This document shows, piece after piece, positions 20,668 to 30,700 of a stretch of DNA of 64,000 nt. Origin of the DNA: Melioribacter sp. (lineage in GTDB: Bacteria; Bacteroidota; Ignavibacteria; Ignavibacteriales; Melioribacteraceae); NCBI GenBank assembly GCA_026417975.1, contig JAOACD010000003.1:62001-126000 (forward strand), given 5' to 3'. The translations under genes and the position numbers were made by a program. Below the pieces are notes generated by a model that worked only from the letters and a program-made list of their open reading frames with translations, had not been told where the DNA came from and did not search any database. Position 1 is the first letter of the stretch, and every line of letters begins with the position of its first letter.

Positions 20668-21698
20668 AAATTGGTAATTTTAATCTGAATGAAAAAGTTT
20701 TAATTATTGCAGAACTTTCAGCAAATCATAATCAAAAATTTGAAATTGCAGTAGAATCAATTAAGGCAATAAAAGAATGTGGGGCAGATGCAGTTAAACT
20801 TCAAACTTATACACCAGATACAATTACGATTGATTGTGATAACGAGTATTTTCAAATTAAACAAGGAACAATATGGGATGGAATAACACTATATGAGCTT
20901 TACAAAAATGCATATACACCGTGGCACTGGCAACCAAAATTAAAGCAAATTGCCGAGGAATTAGGCTTAATTTGCTTTTCTACACCTTTTGATAAGACTG
21001 CTGTAGACTTTCTTGAAGAAATGAATGTACCTGCCTACAAGGTTGCATCTTTCGAAATAACTGATATTCCTTTAATTGAGTACATTGCTTCGAAAGGGAA
21101 GCCTATTATAATTTCTACTGGTATTGCAACAGAAGAAGAAATTCAAGATGCAGTTAATGCATGTAGAAGAATGAATAATAATCAAATAGCATTGTTAAAA
21201 TGTACTTCGGAATATCCCACACCTATAGAAGATTCCAACTTAAATACAATCCCTTTATTGAGAGAAAAATTTGATACGGTTGTTGGTTTATCTGATCATT
21301 CCTTAGGAACAATTGTTCCTGTAACTTCAATTGCACTGGGAGCAAGAATAATAGAAAAACATTTTATACTTGATAGAAAACTTGGTGGACCAGATGCATC
21401 TTTTTCGTTAGAACCACATGAGTTTAAAAAAATGATAGAAGAAATTCGCTTGGCAGAAAAAGCTTTGGGGAAAGCTTCGTTGGAGTTGTCAGAAAAAATA
21501 ATTAAGAGTAGAAAATTTGCTCGCTCTTTGTTTGTTGTAAGAGATATAAAGGCAGGAGAAGTATTTACTGAGGAAAATGTAAAATCAATACGTCCTTCTA
21601 ATGGTTTACCCCCAAAGTATTTAAAGGAAATTATTGGTAAAAAAGCAAAAGTTAATATTAATAGAGGTACACCTTTAAGTTGGGAACTAATTGAATAA
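20664..21698 (+). CDS. pseI: Pseudaminic acid synthase (NeuB family, SAF domain)
   Basis: IIAELSANHNQKFEIAVESIKAIKECGADAVKLQTYTPDTITID; GLSDHSLGTIVPVTSIALGARIIEKHFILDR; C-terminal SAF/antifreeze-like domain. Confidence 0.94.
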   Translation: MKIGNFNLNEKVLIIAELSANHNQKFEIAVESIKAIKECGADAVKLQTYTPDTITIDCDNEYFQIKQGTIWDGITLYELYKNAYTPWHWQPKLKQIAEELGLICFSTPFDKTAVDFLEEMNVPAYKVASFEITDIPLIEYIASKGKPIIISTGIATEEEIQDAVNACRRMNNNQIALLKCTSEYPTPIEDSNLNTIPLLREKFDTVVGLSDHSLGTIVPVTSIALGARIIEKHFILDRKLGGPDASFSLEPHEFKKMIEEIRLAEKALGKASLELSEKIIKSRKFARSLFVVRDIKAGEVFTEENVKSIRPSNGLPPKYLKEIIGKKAKVNINRGTPLSWELIE

Positions 21699-21700
21699 AA

Positions 21701-22459
21701 ATGAACACTCAATTCAAAGATATAACTGTAATTATTCAGGCAAGAGTAGGATCAACCCGACTACCAAATAAAATTTTCAAAGAACTTTGTGGAAAACCTG
21801 TTCTATGGCATGTAGTTAATAGGGTCTCTAAGTCTAAAATTATTGATAAAATAGTTGTTGCTACAACAATACTTAAAGAAGATGACGTAACTGAAAGATT
21901 TTGTAAAGAAAATAGTATTTTATATTACAGAGGTAGCTCAGAAGATGTGTTATCAAGGTATTACGAAGCAGCAATAAAATTCAAAGCAGATTTAATTCTG
22001 AGAATTACTTCAGATTGTCCATTAATTGACCCTGTAATTATTGATAAAATGCTTGAAGAATTTTTTTCTTCCTATGAAAAAGAAAGAATTGATTATATGA
22101 GTAATTCAATTGTAAGAACTTTTCCAAGAGGATTAGATGTAGAAATATTTCCTTTTAGCACTTTAGAAAAAGCATACTTTGAAGCAAATAAGAATTATGA
22201 AAGAGAGCATGTTACCCCGTATATATATCAAAATCCAGAAAAATTTAAAATAAAGAATTATGCTAACAAAGTTGACTATTCATTTTATAGATTAACTCTT
22301 GATACTATAGAAGATTATGAATTGATAAAAAGAATTTACGAATTTCTTTACAATGAAAATAAAATCTTCCTTTTTGAAGATGTAATAAAATTATTTGAAG
22401 AAAAACCAGAGTTAGTCGAAATCAATAAAGAAGTAAAACAAAAACAGCTGGGTGAATAA
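21701..22459 (+). CDS. SpsF-like cytidylyltransferase, presumed CMP-nonulosonate synthetase
   Basis: VIIQARVGSTRLPNKIFKELCGKPVLWHVVNRV (SpsF-type), SDCPLIDPVIIDKML; position immediately after pseI. Confidence 0.82.
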   Translation: MNTQFKDITVIIQARVGSTRLPNKIFKELCGKPVLWHVVNRVSKSKIIDKIVVATTILKEDDVTERFCKENSILYYRGSSEDVLSRYYEAAIKFKADLILRITSDCPLIDPVIIDKMLEEFFSSYEKERIDYMSNSIVRTFPRGLDVEIFPFSTLEKAYFEANKNYEREHVTPYIYQNPEKFKIKNYANKVDYSFYRLTLDTIEDYELIKRIYEFLYNENKIFLFEDVIKLFEEKPELVEINKEVKQKQLGE

Positions 22460-22473
22460 ATTTAATGGATGAG

Positions 22474-23544
22474 CTAAGCTTCTTTTAGTTTTTCTGTTCT
22501 ATCAGCAATCTTTAATTTTTCGATAAGTTCATCAAGTTCACCATCCATAATTGAATCCAAATTGTAGAGTGTAAGTCCAATTCTGTGGTCTGTTACTCGG
22601 TTTTGAGGGAAGTTATAGGTGCGAATTTTATCGCTTCTATCACCTTTTTTAACCATTGATTTTCTTTGCGCAGCAATTTCATTCATTTGTTCAGCTATTT
22701 TCATATCATATAATCTTGCTTTTAAAACCTTCATTGCTTTTTGTCTATTTTTAAGTTGCGAACGTTCATCTTGACATTGAACAACAATTCCAGTAGGTAT
22801 GTGAGTTATTCTAATAGCAGTTTCAACTTTGTTTACGTTTTGTCCGCCAGCACCGCCACTTCTAAAAACATCTATTCTTAAATCGTTTGGGTCAATTTCA
22901 ACTTCTACATCTTCTACTTCTGGTAAAACAACAACAGAAGCTGCAGAAGTATGTATTCGTCCACTTGCTTCTGTTATAGGTACTCTTTGGACTCTATGAA
23001 CACCACTTTCATATTTCATATCCCCGTATACGTTTTCTCCAGAAAGTGAAAAAACAACTTCTTTAATTCCACCTAAGCCTGTATCATTTAAATCTATTAG
23101 TTCTTTTTTCCAGCCTCTTTTTTCAGCATACCTTGAATACATTCTGTATAAATCTGCAGCAAATAAACTTGCTTCTTCCCCGCCTGTTCCTGCACGTATT
23201 TCAACAATAACATCTTTATTGTCGTCAGGGTCTTTTGGAATTAAGAGTAACTTAATCTTTTCTTCGAGTTCAGCTAATTTTTTGTTTAATTCCTTTATCT
23301 CACTTTCTGCAATTTCAACTAATTCTTTATCATCTGATGTATTAATAATTTCTTGATTCCCTGTAATTTCTTTAAGTACTTTTTCATATTCATTAAAAGC
23401 AGCAACTATCTCTTCAAGTTCTCTTCTTTCTTTGCTTAGAGAAATCATTTTAGACTGATCAGAAATTACATTTGGATCAGCAAGTTGTTGGTTTATTAAG
23501 CTATATTTTTCTTTGATTGATTTTAGTTTTTCGTAAAATTCCAT
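22474..23544 (-). CDS. prfA: Peptide chain release factor 1
   Basis: [45 protein letters not shown] (GGQ); codon-recognition [18 protein letters not shown] (PxT). Confidence 0.97.
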   Translation of the reverse strand: MEFYEKLKSIKEKYSLINQQLADPNVISDQSKMISLSKERRELEEIVAAFNEYEKVLKEITGNQEIINTSDDKELVEIAESEIKELNKKLAELEEKIKLLLIPKDPDDNKDVIVEIRAGTGGEEASLFAADLYRMYSRYAEKRGWKKELIDLNDTGLGGIKEVVFSLSGENVYGDMKYESGVHRVQRVPITEASGRIHTSAASVVVLPEVEDVEVEIDPNDLRIDVFRSGGAGGQNVNKVETAIRITHIPTGIVVQCQDERSQLKNRQKAMKVLKARLYDMKIAEQMNEIAAQRKSMVKKGDRSDKIRTYNFPQNRVTDHRIGLTLYNLDSIMDGELDELIEKLKIADRTEKLKEA

Positions 23545-23729
23545 AAAATCCGAGAATTTTTTAACGAAATATACAAAAAGTTTTGGTAGCTTTAATTAAT
23601 AGTAGATAAATTTTTAGTTTTCTTAACGTCTCTATTTTAAGGCAAGTAAATTCTTTAATTATATATAGGCTTTTTAGAATTTTGTGGTGGAATATTTTTA
23701 TTTTTTCAAAAACATTTTGTGGGGATATC

Positions 23730-25094
23730 ATGAGAAAAATTTTATTCTTAACTCTAACCATTGTAAGCCTTCTTTATGCACAAGTTAAAATTAAAATACC
23801 TTACCAAAGATATGTTCTGAAAAATGGGCTTAACGTAATATTGCACGAAGATCATACTACACCCGCTATTTCAGTTAATACTTGGTATCATGTTGGCTCG
23901 GCCTACGAAAAACCAGGCAGAACAGGTTTTGCTCACTTATTTGAACATCTAATGTTTGAAGGTTCTGCTCATGTTCCCGAAGGTGAATTTGATAGATTAC
24001 TTGAAGCGGCTGGTGGAGAAAATAATGGCTCAACTACCGAAGATAGAACAAATTATTATGAAGATATTCCTTCGAATGCATTAGAACTTGCTTTGTATTT
24101 AGATTCAGATAGAATGGGATTTTTATTAGATGCTATGACTCCAGAAAAAGTAGATGGGCAACGTGAGGTTGTTAAAAATGAAAGAAGACAAAGTTATGAA
24201 AATCGCCCTTATGGTTTGGCATGGGAAACTATTTATAAGAATCTTTATCCCCAAGGTCATCCTTATAGCTGGCCGGTTATAGGATCAATGGAAGATTTAA
24301 ATGCTGCAAGCTATGAAGATGTAGTAGAATTTTATAAAACTTATTATGTCCCTAATAATGCTTCTCTTGTAATTGCAGGCGATATTAATCCAGACGAAAC
24401 AATTAAACTTGTAGAAAAATGGTATGGCAATATTCCCCCAGGAAAACCAGTCCCACCACTAAATCCTGCAACAGTAAAATTAAACGAAGAAAAATTTTTG
24501 ATTATGGAGGATAAAGTTCAATTACCAAGAATTTATATGGCATGGATAACACCCCAAAAATTTGCTCCAGGAGATGCAGAACTTGATATTCTTGCAAATA
24601 TTTTAGCTGGTGGAAAAAATTCACGGTTATATCAAAAGTTAGTTTATGAATTGCAAATTGCACAGGATGTAAATGCATTCCAAAATTCAAATAAGCTCTC
24701 TTCTCAATTCTTTATTGTAGCTACTGCAAGAGCTGGACATACACTGACTGAATTAAAAAAAGTTATTGATGAAGAGTTAAAAAAAATTAAACAAACTCCA
24801 CCAACAGAAAGAGAACTTAAAAGAGCTGTTAATCAAATCGAGGCATCATTTCTTGATGCATTAGAGAGAGTAGGTGGTTTTAATGGGAAAGCCGACTTGC
24901 TTAATTCATATTTTTATTACACAGGCAATCCAGATTATGCAAACGAAGACCTTGCAAGATATAAAGCAATTGATATTGAAGATATACAATCTATAGCACA
25001 GACTTATTTATCAGAAAAAGCTCGTGTTATATTAAGTGTTGTACCTAAAGGAAAAATAGAATTGGCCGTTAAAACAAATGGAGAGGAGAAATAA
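23730..25094 (+). CDS. M16 family zinc metallopeptidase (catalytically competent), secreted
   Basis: HLFEHLMFEGS (HxxEH). Track start 23682 replaced by internal ATG 23730, which gives signal peptide MRKILFLTLTIVSLLYAQ. Confidence 0.93.
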   Translation: MRKILFLTLTIVSLLYAQVKIKIPYQRYVLKNGLNVILHEDHTTPAISVNTWYHVGSAYEKPGRTGFAHLFEHLMFEGSAHVPEGEFDRLLEAAGGENNGSTTEDRTNYYEDIPSNALELALYLDSDRMGFLLDAMTPEKVDGQREVVKNERRQSYENRPYGLAWETIYKNLYPQGHPYSWPVIGSMEDLNAASYEDVVEFYKTYYVPNNASLVIAGDINPDETIKLVEKWYGNIPPGKPVPPLNPATVKLNEEKFLIMEDKVQLPRIYMAWITPQKFAPGDAELDILANILAGGKNSRLYQKLVYELQIAQDVNAFQNSNKLSSQFFIVATARAGHTLTELKKVIDEELKKIKQTPPTERELKRAVNQIEASFLDALERVGGFNGKADLLNSYFYYTGNPDYANEDLARYKAIDIEDIQSIAQTYLSEKARVILSVVPKGKIELAVKTNGEEK

Positions 25095-25096
25095 AA

Positions 25097-26542
25097 ATGA
25101 GAAAGTTTTATTTAATTCTATTAGTCTTATTAATAAATGTAACTTATCCAGCTCAAGATGTTGACAGAACAAAACCACCACAACTTCCACCTCCTAAACC
25201 ATTGACTTTACCAAAAATAGAAAAGTTTGAACTTTCGAATGGACTGAAAATATTCTTAATGGAAAAACATAATGTTCCTTTAATACAGCTAAATTTGATT
25301 ATAAGAACAGGTAGTGTTTATGACCCACCGGGGAAAGAAGGTTTAGCTAATTTAACATTTGATATGCTCGACGAAGGAAATGCAGGTAAAACTTCTCTTG
25401 AAATTGCTGATGAAATTGATTATTTGGGAGCAAAAATTTCAACAAAAGCAGGCTTGCATTTTTCAGGAATATATTTACATACACCAGTTACAAAATTCAA
25501 TGATGCCTTAAAAGTCATGAGCAAAATAGTTTTAAAACCTGATTTCCCAGAAGTTGAATTAAAAAGAAAGAAAAAAGAATACTTAACTACTATATCTCAA
25601 TGGCATGACCAACCAACAACAATTGCTAATATTGCATTTAATAAATTTTTATTCGGTGATGACCATCCTTACGGGAAAACTTTGATAGGGAATGAGACAT
25701 CAATAAAAAACATAAATAGAGAAGATTTAAAAAAATTTTATTCAAGTTTTTTTATGCCCAATAATTCATTTGTAATTGCTGTTGGAGATATTAAAAAAGG
25801 AGAATTAAAAAGTAAATTAGAAAAAATTTTTGGGAAATGGAGAAAAGGAGAGGTTAAAGAAATTAAAATATCAGAACCTAAACAGCTTCAAAGAAGAATA
25901 GTATATTTAATTGATAAACCAAATTCTGCTCAGTCAGTAATTTATATTGGCAAAATAGGAGTAAAAAGATTAATAGAAGATTATAATTCAATTATTGTCA
26001 TGAATACAATTTTAGGTGGCTCTTTTACATCAAGATTGAATAGTAATTTAAGAGAACAACATGGTTACACTTATGGTGCTGGTTCAAGATTTATATTTAG
26101 ACCTTCAACAGGAAGTTTCTTTGCTTATTCTTCAGTACATACAGAAGTTACTGATAAAGCATTAATTGAATTTTTTAAGGAATTAAACGCAATTCGAGAA
26201 AAAATAACAGAAGAGGAAATTGCTCGTGCTAAAAATCTTGTTGCATTAAGTTATCCTCAAAATTTTCAGACAGTTTCTGACATAGCTGCACAAATACAAG
26301 AGATGGTTGAGTATAATCTACCAGAAAATTATTTCAATGAGTATGTGAAAAACATTTTAGATGTAAAAGAGAAAGATGTTAATAATGCAGCTAAAAATTA
26401 TATTCTTCCTGATAAAATGATTATTGTAATAGTAGGTGATAAATCGAAGATTGAAGAGAGTGTAAGAAAATTGAAACTGGGAGAAGTTATAAATCTTAAT
26501 GTGGAAGATGTTTTAGGAAAAATACCTATAATCGATAATTAA
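25097..26542 (+). CDS. M16 family peptidase-like protein lacking HxxEH (non-catalytic partner)
   Basis: GLANLTFDMLDEGNAGKTSLEIADEIDYLGAKI aligns with the HxxEH region but lacks it; later HGYTYGAGSRF R/Y-type motif kept; signal peptide. Confidence 0.9.
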   Translation: MRKFYLILLVLLINVTYPAQDVDRTKPPQLPPPKPLTLPKIEKFELSNGLKIFLMEKHNVPLIQLNLIIRTGSVYDPPGKEGLANLTFDMLDEGNAGKTSLEIADEIDYLGAKISTKAGLHFSGIYLHTPVTKFNDALKVMSKIVLKPDFPEVELKRKKKEYLTTISQWHDQPTTIANIAFNKFLFGDDHPYGKTLIGNETSIKNINREDLKKFYSSFFMPNNSFVIAVGDIKKGELKSKLEKIFGKWRKGEVKEIKISEPKQLQRRIVYLIDKPNSAQSVIYIGKIGVKRLIEDYNSIIVMNTILGGSFTSRLNSNLREQHGYTYGAGSRFIFRPSTGSFFAYSSVHTEVTDKALIEFFKELNAIREKITEEEIARAKNLVALSYPQNFQTVSDIAAQIQEMVEYNLPENYFNEYVKNILDVKEKDVNNAAKNYILPDKMIIVIVGDKSKIEESVRKLKLGEVINLNVEDVLGKIPIIDN

Positions 26543-26550
26543 TTTTTATT

Positions 26551-26587
26551 AGGTGTCTATAAAGCAATAAGCTTTTTAGGCACCTTT
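26551..26587 (+). terminator. Intrinsic terminator between convergent genes
   Basis: AGGTGTCTATAAAGC-aataa-GCTTTTTAGGCACCT (one G-U pair, one T-T mismatch) followed by T-rich tttatttctcttttt. Confidence 0.75.
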
Positions 26588-29500
26588 ATTTCTCTTTTTC
26601 AAGCGCTTCAAAATATTTTCTTATTAATTCTTCGTAATCTTTTTTGTAACCTTCATTAAAGGCTTTTTGTAATTCTTCTCTTAACTTATTTTTTCTTTCT
26701 TCTTTTGTTAATGTAAAATCTTTCGGAGATTCTCTTTCAATATTTTTTCCAGTAAACGCTTTTCTTTGTTTTTCATAATCTCTTTCATTTATAGAACGTT
26801 GTGCATCTAAAAGGCGAGATAAAATTCTTTCTTGCTGTTTGACTAATTCATCGTTTAATTTTTCTGTTTCTAAATTTTTAACTACTTCTTTCATTTCTTC
26901 TAAAATTTTTTCGAGGTTTGCTGCTAATGTTTTAGATTTACCAGATTCTTGTGCTTCTTTATTTAATTGTTCAAGTGATTTTCTAATTAATTCTTGCTCG
27001 CTAGCAAGTCTTTGAAGTTGTGATAAATATTCTTGAGTAAATTTTCCTTGATTGAGCATTTGGGTTAATTGGTTTAAATTCATTTGCTGTTGTATTACTT
27101 GTTGCATCTGCTGAAATAATGATATCATTCCACCACCTTGCCCGCCATTCATCATTTGGCTCATGCTTCCCTTAATTAAGCTTGCTGCTTTATTTAAATT
27201 TTCCATAGCTCTTGACTGATATTGTGATGCTAGTGCACCATTCCTATTTTGAAGTGCTCCTATAGCATTTTGCATTTCTGAAAAGGATCTGCCAAGTGCT
27301 TTTCCCATTTCTGGTGTAATTGCAAATGTCTTTTGAGAGAGTTCTGACATTTTGTTTAATATTTTGCTTAAATTGTTTTGAAGCTCACTTTGTTTTCTTG
27401 AATTTTTGCTGAATTCCTGTGAATAGTAATTTAGCTTGAATGTTTCATTCTTTAACTTCTCTTGCATGTCAGAAAGTGTAAGCAAATCATCCAAAATTTT
27501 CATCATTTCTGTAAAAGTTTTTATTTGATTCATTTGTTGCATTGCAGATTGCAAACTTTCTAAATGACTTTTCATTTGCATCATATTTGCAGAAAGCAAT
27601 TTTTGATTTTCTATTGCTGATGCTTTTTGCATTTGTTGTATACTTTTTAATGCTTCTTTAGAAATTTCTTGATTCTTCTGCTTTTCAAATTCTTCTATTG
27701 CTTTCTTTAATTTGTCTGTGGGCACTTCATCCAATTCATTCATTTTATTACTAAGTTTTTCCATTTCTTGCTTTAAATTTTCTAAATCATTTGTAATATT
27801 TTTTTGATGTTCTGATAATTCATCTCTTTTAAACTTATCCGATAAATTACTTTGTTCTGTTTTGTTTTTTATGTCTTCTATTTTTTTAGCAAGTTCTTCT
27901 GTTCTTTTTAAGAGCTCATCAATTTTTTGTTCTACTTGAACTCTTTTTAATAGATTAATGGTTCTTTCAATGCTTTGTTTGAAATATTCTTCATTCGCTT
28001 TTAATTCTTCAAATGATATTTGTATATTATCCCTTGTTAAACTTTTTAAAGCTTCTTGGAGTTTTCTGAAGGCTTCTTTTAATTCATCACTTGTCATTTC
28101 ATCAAGTAATTTTTGAAGCTCTTCATATTTTTTTAGAGTTTCTTCTGAAAGTAAGTTATTTTGTAAAAGATTATTTTGCATTTCAGTAAGTTTTTGTGAA
28201 ATTTCTTCTGCTTTTTGTACGAGATTTTTAAATTTTTCAGCTGCTTTTTCTACTCTTTCTTTTTCTTCCCATGAGATTTCTCTTTTATTTTGCTTTAAAT
28301 CGTTACTTATTTTTTGAATTTCTTTCTTTAATTCTTCTGCTTCTTTTAATGTATTGTTTAATTCTTTGGCTGTGGTTTCGGTAGCCTTTTCTGCCTCTGC
28401 AAATAAATCATTTATAGAAGGAACTTGAATAGTGTAAAGTTTAGTACGTGAACTTTTTGGTCCTTTAATGTTATCATTGTCAAAAACTTCTAAGTAATAG
28501 GAAACAATCTCCCCTTCAGCTAAAACTAGTGGTGATAAATCCCATGTAAAGTAAATTTCATCTTCTTTAACTTTTTTGTTTATTGGAATATTTATCGAAG
28601 AAAACTCATCAGAAATTTTTCTGTATTTTGAAGAACTAAGACGATAATTTAGAGTAAACTTTGTAAATCCGTAATCATCTCTAATTTTTGCTTTAAGAAA
28701 AACTTTGTCTGTATTAACCCTAAGATTTTCTTCAGGTGAAAAAATCTCTACACTAGGGTATTCATCATTAATTATGTTTATTGAATATGTTATAGGGTCT
28801 TCGTTCGATGTGCCATTTAAGTCATATATTATCATCTTATATTGCGTTTCTTTTGTTACATTGAAATCAATATAAGCATCGTTATTTTTAATTAACATAT
28901 TTTTTTGGGAACTATCACTAAAAACTAGAATAGCTTTTGATAATTGAAGCGAAGAGTTTAATTTTAATTTAACTTTACTTCCTAAAAGTGTTGTTATGTT
29001 CCCATTGTCTTTTTGAATTATAAGAGGGCTGTTTGAATAAGCAGGAGGAATAATTTCAACGGTAAAGGTTTTAATAAGAGGACGATTAGTAACAGTTATT
29101 TTATAAACATTACTTCTTATATTTTCTGATGAAGCATAGTATTCAAATGATTTTGTTACTGTAGATAAATTATATTGAAAAATGCCAGATGTTAATGGCA
29201 ATAGTTTTTTACTTGTAAATTCGGATTCATCTTCTCTTCTAGTAAATAAAAATACTTCACTAGGATTAACTCCTATAGTTTTGATTATAATACTTACTGA
29301 ATCCCCTTTGGTGATGCTTTTGTTTTGCGGCTGAATTTCAAAGTAAAATTTTGGAGGTAAGGAAAAATCTTTTTTGTAGTTAATTATTCTATATGATGCA
29401 AATTTAAGTTGAGGAACAAAAGCAATTAAGATTAATGTCATTAAAAATATTAATGCTGATACTTTTACAACTTTTTTAGTTTTTGAAAAATCTATTAATG

Positions 29501-29939
29501 AATTAAAATTAGCATCTTTTGTTTTTTTATAAACTTCTTCAAAAGCAGCTTCAATAAGTTCTCTTGAGTAACGATTTTCTTTTTCTTCAACGAGTTGAAG
29601 AGCATTTGCTAGTTCGTCTTTAATGTTGTCGAGGCGAGTTCCGACTTGTTTAGCTAAACTTATATAATCAGCTTTTTCTAATAATGTTAGATTTTTGATA
29701 ATCTTAATTACTATATATAGTAAAAAGCTTGTAATTAATATTACTAAGACGTAGTATAGTAAAGTTCTACCACTTGAGCTAAAATGACCAATTAATTCTA
29801 ATGTGCAAACAATTAAAATTGATATGCAAAGTAAAGCGGAGTAAATGGAAATGTGTTCAAATAGGTTTTTCTTTAATTGAAGTGAATAAAAATCTTTTAA
29901 TTTCTTTTTTAATTCTTCTATGTGAGATATCATTTTCAT
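26586..29939 (-). CDS. DUF4175-type membrane protein with long coiled-coil region
   Basis: 1117 aa; N-terminal TM helices, TRLDNIKDELANALQLVEEKE, long Glu/Lys/Gln heptad region. Confidence 0.75.
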   Translation of the reverse strand: MKMISHIEELKKKLKDFYSLQLKKNLFEHISIYSALLCISILIVCTLELIGHFSSSGRTLLYYVLVILITSFLLYIVIKIIKNLTLLEKADYISLAKQVGTRLDNIKDELANALQLVEEKENRYSRELIEAAFEEVYKKTKDANFNSLIDFSKTKKVVKVSALIFLMTLILIAFVPQLKFASYRIINYKKDFSLPPKFYFEIQPQNKSITKGDSVSIIIKTIGVNPSEVFLFTRREDESEFTSKKLLPLTSGIFQYNLSTVTKSFEYYASSENIRSNVYKITVTNRPLIKTFTVEIIPPAYSNSPLIIQKDNGNITTLLGSKVKLKLNSSLQLSKAILVFSDSSQKNMLIKNNDAYIDFNVTKETQYKMIIYDLNGTSNEDPITYSINIINDEYPSVEIFSPEENLRVNTDKVFLKAKIRDDYGFTKFTLNYRLSSSKYRKISDEFSSINIPINKKVKEDEIYFTWDLSPLVLAEGEIVSYYLEVFDNDNIKGPKSSRTKLYTIQVPSINDLFAEAEKATETTAKELNNTLKEAEELKKEIQKISNDLKQNKREISWEEKERVEKAAEKFKNLVQKAEEISQKLTEMQNNLLQNNLLSEETLKKYEELQKLLDEMTSDELKEAFRKLQEALKSLTRDNIQISFEELKANEEYFKQSIERTINLLKRVQVEQKIDELLKRTEELAKKIEDIKNKTEQSNLSDKFKRDELSEHQKNITNDLENLKQEMEKLSNKMNELDEVPTDKLKKAIEEFEKQKNQEISKEALKSIQQMQKASAIENQKLLSANMMQMKSHLESLQSAMQQMNQIKTFTEMMKILDDLLTLSDMQEKLKNETFKLNYYSQEFSKNSRKQSELQNNLSKILNKMSELSQKTFAITPEMGKALGRSFSEMQNAIGALQNRNGALASQYQSRAMENLNKAASLIKGSMSQMMNGGQGGGMISLFQQMQQVIQQQMNLNQLTQMLNQGKFTQEYLSQLQRLASEQELIRKSLEQLNKEAQESGKSKTLAANLEKILEEMKEVVKNLETEKLNDELVKQQERILSRLLDAQRSINERDYEKQRKAFTGKNIERESPKDFTLTKEERKNKLREELQKAFNEGYKKDYEELIRKYFEALEKEK

Positions 29940-29946
29940 TTCTTAA

Positions 29947-30606
29947 TTAATTCATTAAAGCCCATACTACAATATTAGTTCCAAACTTAAGTGCTTCTTC
30001 TCTTTTTTCTGGTGGATCTTTATGAACATCGGGGTCTGCCCAACCATCGCTTGGATTGCTTTCATAAGTATAGTACACACATAATCTTCCGTTTACAAAA
30101 ATACCAAAACCTTGTGGGGGCTTGTTATCATGTTCATGAGTTTTTGGTGGGCCATAATTAAAATCAAATACGCAATGATAAATTCCATGATTAAATGGTA
30201 GCTCAATTAATTCTTTTTCTGGAAATACTTTTTTTATTTCTCGTCTAAAAGCTTTATCAAGCCCATAATCATCATCAACGTAAAGAAAGCCTCCATTTTC
30301 AAGGTAAGTTCTAAGTTTTTTTGCTTCGGATTCTGAAAAGACAATATTACCATGGCCAGTCATAAATAAAAATGGATAAGCAAAGATATTACCTGTGCTT
30401 AAATCAACAAACTCGTAAACTGGATTTGTCTTAACGTTTGTATGTTGTGCAACAAATTTCAAAAGATTTACTTCAGCAGAAGGATCATTATACCAATCAC
30501 CACCGCCATTATACTTTAATCTTCCAATTTTAAATCCATTTTGAATTTGAGCGTTTGCAATATTTACTGAAATCATTATAAAAAATATTTTAATTACAAG
30601 CTTCAT
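29947..30606 (-). CDS. DUF4159 family secreted protein
   Basis: RLKYNGGGDWYNDPSAEVNLLKFV..FLFMTGHGNIVFSESEAKKLRTYLENGGFLYVDDDYGLDKAFRREIKKVFPEKEL. Confidence 0.88.
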   Translation of the reverse strand: MKLVIKIFFIMISVNIANAQIQNGFKIGRLKYNGGGDWYNDPSAEVNLLKFVAQHTNVKTNPVYEFVDLSTGNIFAYPFLFMTGHGNIVFSESEAKKLRTYLENGGFLYVDDDYGLDKAFRREIKKVFPEKELIELPFNHGIYHCVFDFNYGPPKTHEHDNKPPQGFGIFVNGRLCVYYTYESNPSDGWADPDVHKDPPEKREEALKFGTNIVVWALMN

Positions 30607-30700
30607 ACTTACAAACTTTTTTATTAAAAAGATAAATAATTTACTAACTCAATACATCTCATAAATTTTTCCACACTTAAAAAGTATTGGCTCAAAATCT

